A stretch of DNA of 36,749 nt from Azohydromonas caseinilytica (GCF_012927045.1 NZ_JABBFW010000042.1:1-36749), one strand, 5' to 3'. Counted from the stretch's first letter, positions 22,895-31,257 are shown. A program made the numbers and translations. The notes: generated by a model not told the origin, from the sequence alone.

Positions 22895-24331
22895 TCAGGC
22901 CGTCGTGTCGCCCACCTCCGCCGCCAGCTCCAGCAGCTGCTCGGCGCTGGGCTTGTCCCAGCCCAGGCCGCGCGTGCCGTTGCCGTAGAAGCGGATGAAA
23001 TCCTGGATGAACAGCGAGTGCGTCCAGCCGCTGGTGTCGAAGCGCTTGAGCAGCGCCGAGCGCTTTTCGGCCAGGTGCTCGCGGAACTGGCGCTGCCAGT
23101 GGGCGCGTTCCGCGTCGGGCAGGGCCAGGATCTCCTGGCGCAGCGCCTCGCGGGCGCGGCGCAGCCACTCGTCGAGCCAGCGCGCCTGGCGCCGCGGCGC
23201 GTCCACGACCACGGCCGGCTTGGGGCGCGGCGCGGGCGCGGGCACCTCGGCCGGGGCGGCCTTCTTGAGCACACCCGGCAACACCGCACGCAGGTAGCGC
23301 CCGGGGTTCTGGACCGGGTCCACCACGCCCGGCGGCAGCGCGGCGCGCTTGTGCAGGCTGTCCAAGCCCGCGCTCAGCGCCTCGGGGCCGAACTCCTGCA
23401 GCAGCCGCTCGGCGTCGTCCTGCTTCACGCCGGCATCGATGGCGCGGCCGATGAGCGGCAGGTCCACCGGCTCCAGCTCGCGCTCGCGCACGGCGGGCCG
23501 GCTGGCGGCGCTGCGCGCCGTCTTCTTGCGCACCACGGCGAACTGGATCTGCTCGATGGTCTTGTTGTCAGCGCCCTTGTGCTCCACCGGGCCGCGCACC
23601 TCGATGTCGGACAGCGCGTTGATCTCGGCGATGGCCGGCGCCAGCACGTCGCGCTTGAAGTAGCGGTACTGGGGCGGCTTCTTGGCGGGGTCATCCTGCT
23701 GCCCGGTGAGCACCGGGCGCCACCAGCGCCAGTGCTGGCGCGCGGTGAGGTGGCTGGGGTTGTCGATGTAGCGCACGCAGATCTCGTACAGCGCCATGGC
23801 GGCATGGCTGCGCAGCTGCGTCACCACGTCCAGCGCGATGCGGGCGTAGCGGTCGGGGCCCATCAGCTGCTCGCGGATCTGCGGCGAGTAGGACCACTCG
23901 ATGGTGATGGCGCCGCTCTTGCGGTTCTTGATCAGCTTGCAGCCGGCCAGCAGCGTGGACGCCTCCCAGACGTCGAACTCGCCGGACGTGGGGCTCTGCC
24001 ACTCCACGACGGTGCCCATGAGCTGCTTGAGCGTCTTCTTCAGCAGCTCGTAGTTGTTCGAGTCGAAGCGCGAGAGGTTGATGATTTCGCTCAGCGGCGC
24101 GCTGTAGATGTCCTTGCCGCTCTGGCGCTGCGCCACGTGCAGCAGCACGTTGAAGGAACGCCGCGCCAGCAGCGTGATCTTGCGGTCGCGCGGCATCAGC
24201 GCCACGGCGTTGACGTGCTTGCGCACGACCTCGGCGCAAGCCGGGCTGTCGTCCTCGTCGAACAGGGCAGGTTGGCTGGGCATCCCGGCATGGTAGGCGA
24301 TCACGTGAGTGAGCATGCTGTCAAAGCTCAC
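22895..24331 (-). CDS. Replication initiator protein, Rep_3 superfamily
   Basis: This 478-residue initiator is expected to bind the iterons upstream of it and open the origin. The two winged-helix domains span about residues 48-190 (including SEIINLSRFDSNNYELLKKTLKQLMG and YSPQIREQLMG..YARIALDVVTQLRSHAAMALYEICVRYI) and about 195-270 (YRYFKRDVLAPAIAEINALSDIEV). The length exceeds the usual 250-350 residues of Rep_3 proteins, because a C-terminal part of about 200 residues, partly Pro/Ala-rich, follows. The GTG at 24331 is the longest start, but in-frame ATG codons 5 and 16 codons later are possible and none has a clear ribosome-binding site. Dispersed iterons lie just upstream of the start, so autoregulation is likely. 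Confidence 0.9.
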   Translation of the reverse strand: MSFDSMLTHVIAYHAGMPSQPALFDEDDSPACAEVVRKHVNAVALMPRDRKITLLARRSFNVLLHVAQRQSGKDIYSAPLSEIINLSRFDSNNYELLKKTLKQLMGTVVEWQSPTSGEFDVWEASTLLAGCKLIKNRKSGAITIEWSYSPQIREQLMGPDRYARIALDVVTQLRSHAAMALYEICVRYIDNPSHLTARQHWRWWRPVLTGQQDDPAKKPPQYRYFKRDVLAPAIAEINALSDIEVRGPVEHKGADNKTIEQIQFAVVRKKTARSAASRPAVRERELEPVDLPLIGRAIDAGVKQDDAERLLQEFGPEALSAGLDSLHKRAALPPGVVDPVQNPGRYLRAVLPGVLKKAAPAEVPAPAPRPKPAVVVDAPRRQARWLDEWLRRAREALRQEILALPDAERAHWQRQFREHLAEKRSALLKRFDTSGWTHSLFIQDFIRFYGNGTRGLGWDKPSAEQLLELAAEVGDTTA

Positions 24332-24362
24332 ATGTCCGTCACGCCCGCGAGACAGTGTTGCC

Positions 24363-24638
24363 TACCAAATTTCCTCACATGCGCAGGGCGCCGGCCTGGC
24401 CGCGCGTGGCAACCGGCGCGGGGCTTACCAAATCCGCTCACGTACCTTTCGCGCCACCCCGGTTCGCATCCGGGGCCAGTGCACGGCAGCCACTACCAAA
24501 AGCTCTCACCTGTGGTCCGCGGTCGCGTTGTCGGGCTGGGCACTGGACCGCTACCAAATTCCCTCACCTGTTTGAGCCAGCGGTGGAAGGACGGGGCAGT
24601 CGCGGAAGCAGCACAGCCTTCCCAAAACTTCTCACGTG
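24363..24638 (+). repeat. Five dispersed iterons (58-68 bp apart)
   Basis: Direct copies at 24363-24381, 24426-24444, 24494-24512, 24552-24570 and 24620-24638. The first four read TACCAAA-N4-CTCAC (the N counts the variable bases after CCAAA), and the fifth reads TCCCAAA. They lie next to the rep start and may serve copy control and rep autoregulation rather than opening. Confidence 0.85.
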
Positions 24639-24771
24639 TGAGGCCGGACTTGCATGCGCAGGCGCCTGGGCTTGCTGATACCGGCGCATCGGCATGCGGC
24701 GAGCCGCTGAGCGGGGTCGCAGGCGGCGCCGAACCGGGCGCATGAGGGTCGGGCAACACGGGCGCGCGCGG

Positions 24772-24791
24772 TTCGTGAGTGCATTTGGGAA
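24772..24791 (-). repeat. Single inverted iteron
   Basis: The minus strand reads TTCCCAAATGCACTCACGAA, a full match to the iteron motif. It lies between the dispersed and tandem groups and faces the tandem array. Confidence 0.8.
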
Positions 24792-24822
24792 GGGTGTCGA
24801 CCCTGGCGGGCCAATGAGAACG

Positions 24823-24930
24823 TTCCCTTATCCCCTCACCTGCCTTCCCAAGACGCCTCACCTTCGTTCCCACAAGCGCTCACGCACGTTCCCAAAACGG
24901 CTCACCCACGCTCCCAAAACACCTCACGCG
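24823..24930 (+). repeat. Tandem iteron array, five copies at exactly 22 bp
   Basis: Copies start at 24823, 24845, 24867, 24889 and 24911, each of the form TTCCCAAAA-N-CTCAC (the last begins C instead of T; the first has CTTAT in place of CAAAA). A 22-bp period places the copies on one face of the DNA, as in classic Rep-binding iteron arrays. The AT-rich stretch starts 10 bp after the array. Confidence 0.92.
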
Positions 24931-24988
24931 TTTGCAGCTAAGTGGTTGTCACGTATAAGAAAAGTCGAGGCCAAAGGTATTAAAGGGT

Positions 24989-25013
24989 TTGAACGGAATT
25001 GAACTGATTGAAC
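24989..25013 (+). repeat. Three TTGAAC motifs at 9-10 bp intervals in the AT-rich region
   Basis: TTGAAC occurs at 24989-24994, 24999-25004 and 25008-25013, near one helical turn apart, just after the AT-rich stretch TATTAAAGGG. This is a likely DNA-unwinding element or helicase-loading strand motif. The function is inferred from position. Confidence 0.5.
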
Positions 25014-25184
25014 CCCTGCGGAAGCGGGTCAAAGCGAGAAATTCTGGAATTACCCGCTGCCAGCATGCGCTGCGCCTGAACCAGCGTGAGACAAGCTGCT
25101 TGTTGGATCTTTGCTTTTGATTCAGCAAAACATCGTTGAGGCAGCAGGAAGTCGCTGAGTCCTGACTATGATCCGGCCTCCCGA

Positions 25185-25190
25185 AGGAGG
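25185..25190 (+). promoter_or_regulatory. parA ribosome-binding site; -10-like TATGAT upstream
   Basis: AGGAGG lies 6 nt before the parA ATG and fixes the start. TATGAT at 25167-25172 could be a -10 box, but no -35 at proper spacing is visible and it would leave a very short leader. Confidence 0.5.
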
Positions 25191-25196
25191 ACAACA

Positions 25197-26378
25197 ATGA
25201 GCACGAATACGGCGACGCTGGCCCCCCAGACGCTGTCCGATGTGATGGACCAGGCGGACCGTTCGGGTCTGCTGATGAGCCGGGTGCGCAGCGCCATGCT
25301 GTCGCCCACATCCCGCAAGCGGCCCCCGGTGTACAGCAGCGGGCAGCTCGGCGCGATCTGCGGCCTGGACCGCAACCAGGTGGCCTACCGGATTCAAAAG
25401 GGCGACCTGCCCACGGGCCGCGTCAGCGGCAACGGCCGGCGCGAGTTCTCGCTGGCGGACGTGCAGGCCTGGTCTCGGGCCTATCGAGCCGGCGCGATGC
25501 GGCCCGAGGGCGCGGAGGCGGTGGCGGTGGTGCTGGCCAACTTCAAGGGCGGGGTGGGCAAGACCACCACCGCCATGTCCGTGGCCCAGGGTCTGAGCCT
25601 GCGCGGGCACCGCGTGCTGGCCGTGGACTGTGATCCGCAGGGTTCCCTGACCACGCTGTTCGGCATCCTGCCCGACACCGAGGTGGAAGACGAGCAGACC
25701 ATCCTGCCGCTGTGCGTGGGCGCGGAGACCTCGCTGCGTAGCGCCATCCGCCCCAGCTACTGGAGCGGCGTGGACCTGGTGGCCGCGGCGCCGCTGCTGT
25801 TCGGCGCCGAGTTCTCGCTGCCCTCGCGCCAGCAGACCGAGGACGACTTCGAATTCTGGAACGTGCTCAACGTCGGCCTGGACGAGGTGCGCGACGAGTA
25901 CGACGTGATCGTGATCGACACGCCGCCCTCGCTGTCCTACGTGACCATCAACGCGCTGATGGCCGCCAACGGGCTGCTGATGCCGCTGCCGCCCAACGCG
26001 CTGGACTTCGCTTCGGCGTCCCAGTTCTGGCGCCTGTTCTCCGACCTGGCCGGCCAGCTGGTCGAGCAGCGCGGCGTGGGCAAGGAGTTCGACTTCATCC
26101 GCGTGCTGCTCACGCGCGTGGACAGCAGCGACTCCACCACCACCGTGGTGCGTGACTGGATCGGCCAGGCCTACGAGGGCAAGGTCATGCCGGTGGAGAT
26201 TCCCAAGACCGCGGCCGCGGCGTCCGCCGCGGCCGAGTTCGGCACGATCTACGACGTGGGCAAGTACGACGGCAACGCCCGCACCTACAAGCGTGCCGCC
26301 GAGGCCTACGAGAAGGTGACCGAGCTGGTGGAGCAGCTGATCCAGGCTACCTGGCTGCGTAAGACCACTGCGGCCTGA
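25197..26378 (+). CDS. parA: Partition ATPase ParA (type Ia, N-terminal helix-turn-helix)
   Basis: This 393-residue protein is the Walker-type ATPase that moves ParB-bound replicon copies over the nucleoid. Residues about 44-97 (SSGQLGAICGLDRNQVAYRIQKGDLPTGRV..EFSLADVQAW) form a MerR-like winged helix-turn-helix. The deviant Walker A is KGGVGKTTT (117-125), the A' motif is VDCDPQGS (143-150), and Walker B is YDVIVIDTPPSLSY. The N-terminal DNA-binding domain marks the plasmid/chromid type Ia ParA, which also represses its own operon. It forms an operon with parB, with a 19-nt gap. Confidence 0.95.
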   Translation: MSTNTATLAPQTLSDVMDQADRSGLLMSRVRSAMLSPTSRKRPPVYSSGQLGAICGLDRNQVAYRIQKGDLPTGRVSGNGRREFSLADVQAWSRAYRAGAMRPEGAEAVAVVLANFKGGVGKTTTAMSVAQGLSLRGHRVLAVDCDPQGSLTTLFGILPDTEVEDEQTILPLCVGAETSLRSAIRPSYWSGVDLVAAAPLLFGAEFSLPSRQQTEDDFEFWNVLNVGLDEVRDEYDVIVIDTPPSLSYVTINALMAANGLLMPLPPNALDFASASQFWRLFSDLAGQLVEQRGVGKEFDFIRVLLTRVDSSDSTTTVVRDWIGQAYEGKVMPVEIPKTAAAASAAAEFGTIYDVGKYDGNARTYKRAAEAYEKVTELVEQLIQATWLRKTTAA

Positions 26379-26397
26379 TCCGGGCCGGGAGAGCGAC

Positions 26398-27399
26398 ATG
26401 ACCAAGAAGATTGCCGAGAAGTCCAAGCTGGTGAACCTGCTCCCCGATCCGGAGCCCCCGATGGCCCCGCCCGCCGCGGTGGACGACGGGCTGGGGCAGC
26501 GCAAGGCCTACACCGGCGTAGGGCAGATGATGGGCGTGCTGGGCCGCTCCAGCCCGCTGGGCAAGGAGCTGGCGGAAGTGAAGGCTCGGCTGCGCGAGTA
26601 CGAGGGCAGCGTGCCGCTGAAGCTGCTGGACCCGCGCACCATCACCCGCAGCCGCCTGGCCAACCGGCATGAGTCCGAATTCGAGTCGGAGGATTTCGCG
26701 CGGCTCAAGGGCGAGATTGAGCATGCCGGCGTCAACGTGCAGCCGGTGAAGGTGCGCCCGCTGGAGCCGCCGCGCGATGGGGTGCAGTACGAACTGGTGT
26801 TCGGCCACCGCCGGCACCGCGCCTGCCTGGAGCTGGGCGTGCCGGTGCTGGCCATGATCGAGAGCGTCAGCGACAAGCTGATGTGGCTGACCATGGACCG
26901 TGAGAACCGGGAACGGCGCAACCTCTCGCCCTGGGAGCAGGGCCAGAGCATCCAGCGCGCGTTGCAGGCCGGGTTGTTCAGCTCGATCCGGCGCCTGGCC
27001 GAGGAGTCGGGCATGGACCACAGCAACGCCGCCAAGGCGCTGCGGCTGGCGGAGCTGCCGGCGGCGGTGGTAGCGGCCTTCAACTCACCGGCCGACATCC
27101 AGCTGCACTGGGCCCGCCCGCTGTCCGAGGCGCTGCAGCAGGACCCGGAAGGGGTGCTGGCCCGTGCCAAGAGCATGGCCGCCCGGGGTACCGTACCACG
27201 GGCCCCGAAGGCCGTGCTGGACGAGCTGTTGGGTCACTCGCAAGCGCGCGGTGTGGCCGACAAGCGCCAGTTGAAGAAGGATGGCAAAACGGTGGCCGTG
27301 CTGTCGCAGAAGGCCGGTGGTGGCTTGGCCATCGAGATCCGCCAGCCGGTGGACATGGGGGAGGTGGAAAGCCTCCTCAAGAAGCTGCTGCGGCTGTAG
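26398..27399 (+). CDS. parB: Centromere-binding protein ParB
   Basis: This 333-residue partition protein binds parS and spreads using its CTPase fold. The N-terminal domain has NVQPVKVRPL (113-122) and FGHRRHRA (135-142), the variant of the GERRxRA CTP-binding motif found in plasmid-type ParBs, followed by ENRERRNLSPWEQG (169-182). The central helix-turn-helix is about 194-220 (SIRRLAEESGMDHSNAAKALRLAELP). Residues beyond about 280 form the C-terminal dimer part. The ATG has GGGAGAG upstream. A copy of the palindrome proposed as parS (27185-27199) lies inside its coding sequence, at codons for ARGTVPRA. Confidence 0.94.
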   Translation: MTKKIAEKSKLVNLLPDPEPPMAPPAAVDDGLGQRKAYTGVGQMMGVLGRSSPLGKELAEVKARLREYEGSVPLKLLDPRTITRSRLANRHESEFESEDFARLKGEIEHAGVNVQPVKVRPLEPPRDGVQYELVFGHRRHRACLELGVPVLAMIESVSDKLMWLTMDRENRERRNLSPWEQGQSIQRALQAGLFSSIRRLAEESGMDHSNAAKALRLAELPAAVVAAFNSPADIQLHWARPLSEALQQDPEGVLARAKSMAARGTVPRAPKAVLDELLGHSQARGVADKRQLKKDGKTVAVLSQKAGGGLAIEIRQPVDMGEVESLLKKLLRL

Positions 27400-28937
27400 C
27401 CGGCCCTGGCTTCTGAAACTCCGGAGCAGGGCGGGGTACCGTACCACCGAGCCTTGGGCGGCCAAGCATCCCGCCGGCTCGGGACGCCTGCCGGCGCGCA
27501 GGCCCGGTCTGCCGTGGTCTCGTACCACACATCGATGCCGGCCAGGGCGCCGGGCGGTGCCGCGCACTACAGCCTCGCCGACACCTTGGTGCCGGTCCGC
27601 GCGTGCTGGCCGAGCCGGCGCTCCAGGGGGCGCGAATGACGTGAGGTACCGTACCACGGGGTCAAGGGCGGCGGCGGCCGGACCGTCGCCTTGCAATCCC
27701 TGCCAAGGCCACTAACGGCCTGGGCCCCGCTCCGGACCGCAGTCCCAGACTGCCTGGCGCAAGGCCGCACCGTCGGCCCCAGGGCGCCTCTCGCTGTACT
27801 GCTTAGGCGCCTGAGTACCGGCCGCGCGGAGCGGCTTGGCGGTGCAGCAGGTCCTGCTTGCCGCTCCCGACGGCAGAGTCGATCAGCGGGCGCCCGAGGT
27901 TCCCCTTCGAGCGGGACGCCATTCGGTCTGAGCCGATCTCATCCTTGGACTGCGAGGACCGGGCCACGGACGCGCCCGTTCGAGGGCCAAATGGTGCGGC
28001 ATGGGCGCCGCACTCTCCGCCCGGTCCATGTGGTCTGCACGGCTCGGTGAGCGCCTGGTCGCTGGTCATCGTGTCGCCAGCGGCAACGCTTGGCATCGGC
28101 AGCGTACAGGCAGGGCCCAGAGGCATCGAGCCACCGTCTGTACGGCGCCGCCACACGCACCAATGGCTGGCATCTGGTCACTTAGGCGGACGGCGGCCCC
28201 GGCTTGGCGGGCACAGGGCATCGAGGGGAGGTTGGATGCGACCTTTACCGGCTCTCGTACAACAGGTCCGCTGGATCAGGGGTTGAGGCCGACGGGCCCG
28301 CCAACGATGCGGGGGCAGGGCGACCAGCGGGGTTTCAACGAGGCCCATGAACCGGGGTGTGGTCCCGTACCACGCTCTTGAATTGGTCAGGTCCCGGAGC
28401 GCCAGCGTGAAGCTGTGAGATTCGGTCCACTGATCGGGGTGCGCCCACAGGGCGAGCGGGTGAATACAGCCGGCGGCCGGGATGGCTGCCCGGCTGTGGC
28501 CAGGATCGCCCGCTGCACGGCGTTCGCGGCGATCGGCGTTCCGTTGGAAGGGCGACGCGTCGAAGCTTGTACCGTCTGCCGTTCCAGTCACGCCTCTTGG
28601 TCAAGACGCGACTCCAGGCCAATTCCACACCACCGGTCCGCAGCGCCCCTTACCCCGTGTCCCAAACGGCGGCCAGGGCGCTTGCAGGCGACGACACCCA
28701 TGCTGCACTGCACCGACAAGGGCGCTTTGGACCCGCTGTGCGCAATCCCCGGCCACTTGTCTGCGCCGCCGTCGCGAGTCGCTTCACGTACTCCGCATGC
28801 CGACGCCGGTAGGTCCGCCGCGTCTGTGCCTGGCATCGTGCCGGCCGCCTGGACTTGCCCGAGCCAGCCCTGCCGTCGTGGCTATGGGTCATGCCGGCGT
28901 TGCTTCGCCCGCCACAGATGCCGAGGTACCGTACCAC
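27185..28937 (+). repeat. Six parS-like palindromes, consensus GTGGTACCGTACCAC
   Basis: Copies are at 27185-27199, 27433-27447, 27514-27528, 27643-27657, 28359-28373 and 28923-28937. The right half CGTACCAC is identical in all six. The left half varies only at positions 2, 6 and 7 (GGGGTAC, GTGGTCT, GAGGTAC, GTGGTCC). The motif is an odd palindrome centred on C. Copies begin inside parB and continue through the non-coding DNA downstream, all in the same orientation. Clustering beside parAB makes them the candidate centromere. The assignment is inferred. Confidence 0.75.
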
Positions 28938-29163
28938 GCCCCATCCGGCCACGTGATCCATGCCAAGCGCCGGGACCGGGGCAGTCCGTCGAATACGGCC
29001 GTGTTCCAGCCGAGCGCGTGGTCGATCCCAAGTCACGGAACAAGACGCCGTCGCCACACCAGGCCGAATCGATCCCGCCTGGAAGCACCGCCGCGGACCG
29101 AAATAATGGCGGCCTCGCCGGAGCGTCAGGACGCTCCTCGTACAACCTTCATGGAGGCGCCAC
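27400..29163. other. 1.76-kb non-coding partition-site region
   Basis: No frame in this stretch looks like a protein: the open frames are compositionally odd and carry no motifs. It holds five of the six parS-like palindromes, and at its right end an inverted repeat and the ribosome-binding site of the next gene. It probably serves as a centromere and ParB-spreading zone rather than as coding DNA. Confidence 0.6.
29121..29138. promoter_or_regulatory. Perfect palindrome upstream of the ModA-like gene
   Basis: GGAGCGTC and GACGCTCC (8-bp arms, 2-bp centre) end 25 bp before the start codon. Position and symmetry suggest an operator. The AT-rich AATAAT at 29103-29108 may be part of the promoter. 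Confidence 0.45.
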
Positions 29164-29853
29164 ATGTCATCCCCCATCCGCATCATTTCGTCCATGGCCA
29201 CCAAGCAGCTGCTGGCTGATCTGGTCGCCCAGTTCCAGCAGTCTTCCGGCCAGCAGGTCAATGTCGAATCGGTCGGCGGCGTCGATGCCGCCAAGCGCGT
29301 GCAGGCCGGTGAGGCCTTCGACGTGGTGATCCTGGCGTCCAACGCCATTGACCAGCTTGCCCAGGCCGGCAAGGTGGTCGCGGGCAGCCGCAGCGACCTG
29401 GTCCGCTCCGGCGTGGCCGTGGCCGTGCGTGCCGGCGCGCCGCACCCGGCCATCAGCTCGGAAGAAGCCGTCAAGCAGGCGGTGCTGGCGGCTCCCAGTC
29501 TGAGCTACTCCACCGGGCCCAGCGGTGTTGCCCTGGTCAAGCAGTTCGAACGCTGGGGCATCGCGGAGCAGATCAAGGACCGCATCGTGCAGGCGCCCCC
29601 GGGCGTGCCGGTGGGATCGCTGGTGGCCAAGGGCGAGGTGGCCTTGGGCTTTCAGCAGCTCAGCGAGCTCATCCACCTGCAAGGCATCGATGTGGTCGGG
29701 CCGCTGCCGCCTTCGATCCAGGTCACCACCATCTTCTCCGCCGGGGTGGCTGCCACCTGCGCTCAGCCCGAGGCTGCGCGCCGGCTCATCGAGTTCCTGA
29801 CTTCGCCGGCGGCCCAAGCGGCCAAGGTGCGCAACGGCATGGAACCAGCCTGA
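29164..29853 (+). CDS. ModA-like substrate-binding protein without signal peptide
   Basis: This 229-residue type II periplasmic-binding-protein fold resembles ModA, the molybdate receptor. Features are SSMATKQLLADLVAQFQQSSG at the N-terminus, GGVDAAKRVQAGEAFDVVILASNAIDQLAQAGKVV, and GVALVKQFERWGIAEQIKDRI..VASLVAKGEVALGFQQLSEL-type sequence (VGSLVAKGEVALGFQQLSEL here). There is no signal peptide: the fold begins about five residues after the ATG, which has GGAGG 5 nt upstream. No modB or modC lies nearby. It may be a cytoplasmic solute sensor or enzyme-like relative rather than an importer receptor. It lies alone between two long non-coding stretches. Confidence 0.82.
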   Translation: MSSPIRIISSMATKQLLADLVAQFQQSSGQQVNVESVGGVDAAKRVQAGEAFDVVILASNAIDQLAQAGKVVAGSRSDLVRSGVAVAVRAGAPHPAISSEEAVKQAVLAAPSLSYSTGPSGVALVKQFERWGIAEQIKDRIVQAPPGVPVGSLVAKGEVALGFQQLSELIHLQGIDVVGPLPPSIQVTTIFSAGVAATCAQPEAARRLIEFLTSPAAQAAKVRNGMEPA

Positions 29854-31257
29854 ACCGCGGGTCGCCGGCCGGCGACCACTGAAGCGATCTCGGCACTCTC
29901 CTCGGGAACGCGGGGTCAGCGCCACGGGACCCGTCAAGGCACGGAGTGGGAAAGGCAGCCGGGTGTGCAGCCACCGTCACCTGGACCGGCGTGACGGTGC
30001 CGCCAGACCAGGCCTGGCCAAGCCATCCAGCCATGGCGTGGCTGCCGTGCCCGCAGCCCTGAGCGTCAGAGCACGGCCGCGTGCGAGGCCGGGCGCAGCA
30101 GCAGGCCTTCGTGACCCAGCTTGCGGCAGGGCAGGGAAAGGCTACTGCGTCGTCATTTGCTTCGGGTGCTTGGAACGCCTGGCGGCCTCGCTCCCGTGAG
30201 CCGGGCTGTGGACCCACGTCCCCGGCGGCCGCCACCGTCTTCGCCCGCGTCCTCCTGTTTCCAGGGAGCTGTCCCGTGGCCCATGGGTCGTGACGCAGGC
30301 TCCGCGCTCAGCCTGCCGTGATCCCATTGCGGCCAGGTGAACCTGGAGCGTCGAGACCACACGGGTGGCTTGCGCAGGCGTGCGGAGCAGGCCGCAGTTC
30401 CACCCTTGCAGGCAGAGAGCCCGGCTCGGCAATCGCATGAACCTGCCTGAAGGAACGACAAGAAGTCGTCCCGGAACACGACGCTTTCCAAGTTCCGCCT
30501 CCTTTCCTGAGCCAGGATGCAGGCCCAGCGGCCAGCCCTCTCTTTGCCGCTCCATGGGCGGGCCTTGAGGCGACAGCGACCGCTACCACCGCAGCTTGAG
30601 ACCGTCAGGCCGGTGCAGGCTTGAATGTCCCGTCGTGAGGGCAGGGCATCGTCTCGTGATGTGGCCCGCAGCGACCTGCCGACCGGGTCAGGGCACATGG
30701 GGCGTGTACCGATCTGCCGATAGCCCCGCCATTTCCGCCGTCTCAACCCCTTGTGCCCGATGGCTGCCGGCGCGGTTCCATCCCGACGGTGCCTCGGCCT
30801 GGGGATGTTGCCGCGCCGACCGTTGGCGTATTCCCCGGACCGCATGCAACTGCTTGTCGCTGCTTGTGAAACAAACAGGGTGCGGCAAAGGCCATGAATC
30901 ATGCAAAAAAAGACAACCTAAGATTAGTGCGCTTATGCAAGGTGCAAAAACTGGAATGCAGGGTCGTTACACCGGCGTAAAAGTGGCATGGACCGCCCGT
31001 TGTCACGTCTGGAGGGCAAGAGCAGGCGCGACCGGGTCAGATGCCGCCAGAGCGGCTGATGCAGGGGGCATGTCGGCGGACCCGCCCCGCCTCGACGGCC
31101 TCAAGAGAAGGCCGGGCGGCAGCCGCGGTCACGCGGGCCCGCACTGGGCGCCGCAGAAGCCTGGACAGCTCTTGTCGAGGAGCGGGAAGCAGGCGCCGAC
31201 GGCAGCCGTGCTGGCACCGTGTGCGGGCTGTCCGATGGCGCGCTTGCTTGCGGCGGC
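29854..31257. other. 1.4-kb stretch without a convincing gene
   Basis: Open frames here are rich in Arg, Cys and Trp, lack start signals and match no family I know. A small AT-richer patch at 30885-30960 contains an A-run and could hold a promoter or a decayed gene edge. I see no repeats of note. Confidence 0.45.

Larger units (their letters stand above)
24332..25196. other. Replication origin region (oriV) between rep and parA
   Basis: This 865-bp non-coding region separates the divergent rep and parA genes. It contains 11 iterons of the form T(A/C)CCAAA-N4-CTCAC, one of them inverted, then an AT-rich segment (about 24940-25015) and the parA leader. This layout of iterons next to an AT-rich unwinding stretch and an adjacent rep gene is that of an iteron-controlled theta origin. 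I found no canonical DnaA box (TTATNCACA) by eye. Confidence 0.85.

Noticed and set aside
24827-24835. DnaA box from CTTATCCCC in the first tandem iteron
   Set aside because: It lacks the CACA end of TTATNCACA and is explained as a divergent iteron.
24363-24930. CRISPR array from regularly spaced repeats
   Set aside because: Repeats are only about 14-19 bp, the tandem copies leave no spacers, and they lie between rep and parA. They are iterons.
30153-30902. Open frame of about 250 codons on the minus strand
   Set aside because: Residue composition is heavy in Arg, Cys, Ser and Trp, with no motif and no ribosome-binding site. It looks like non-coding DNA.
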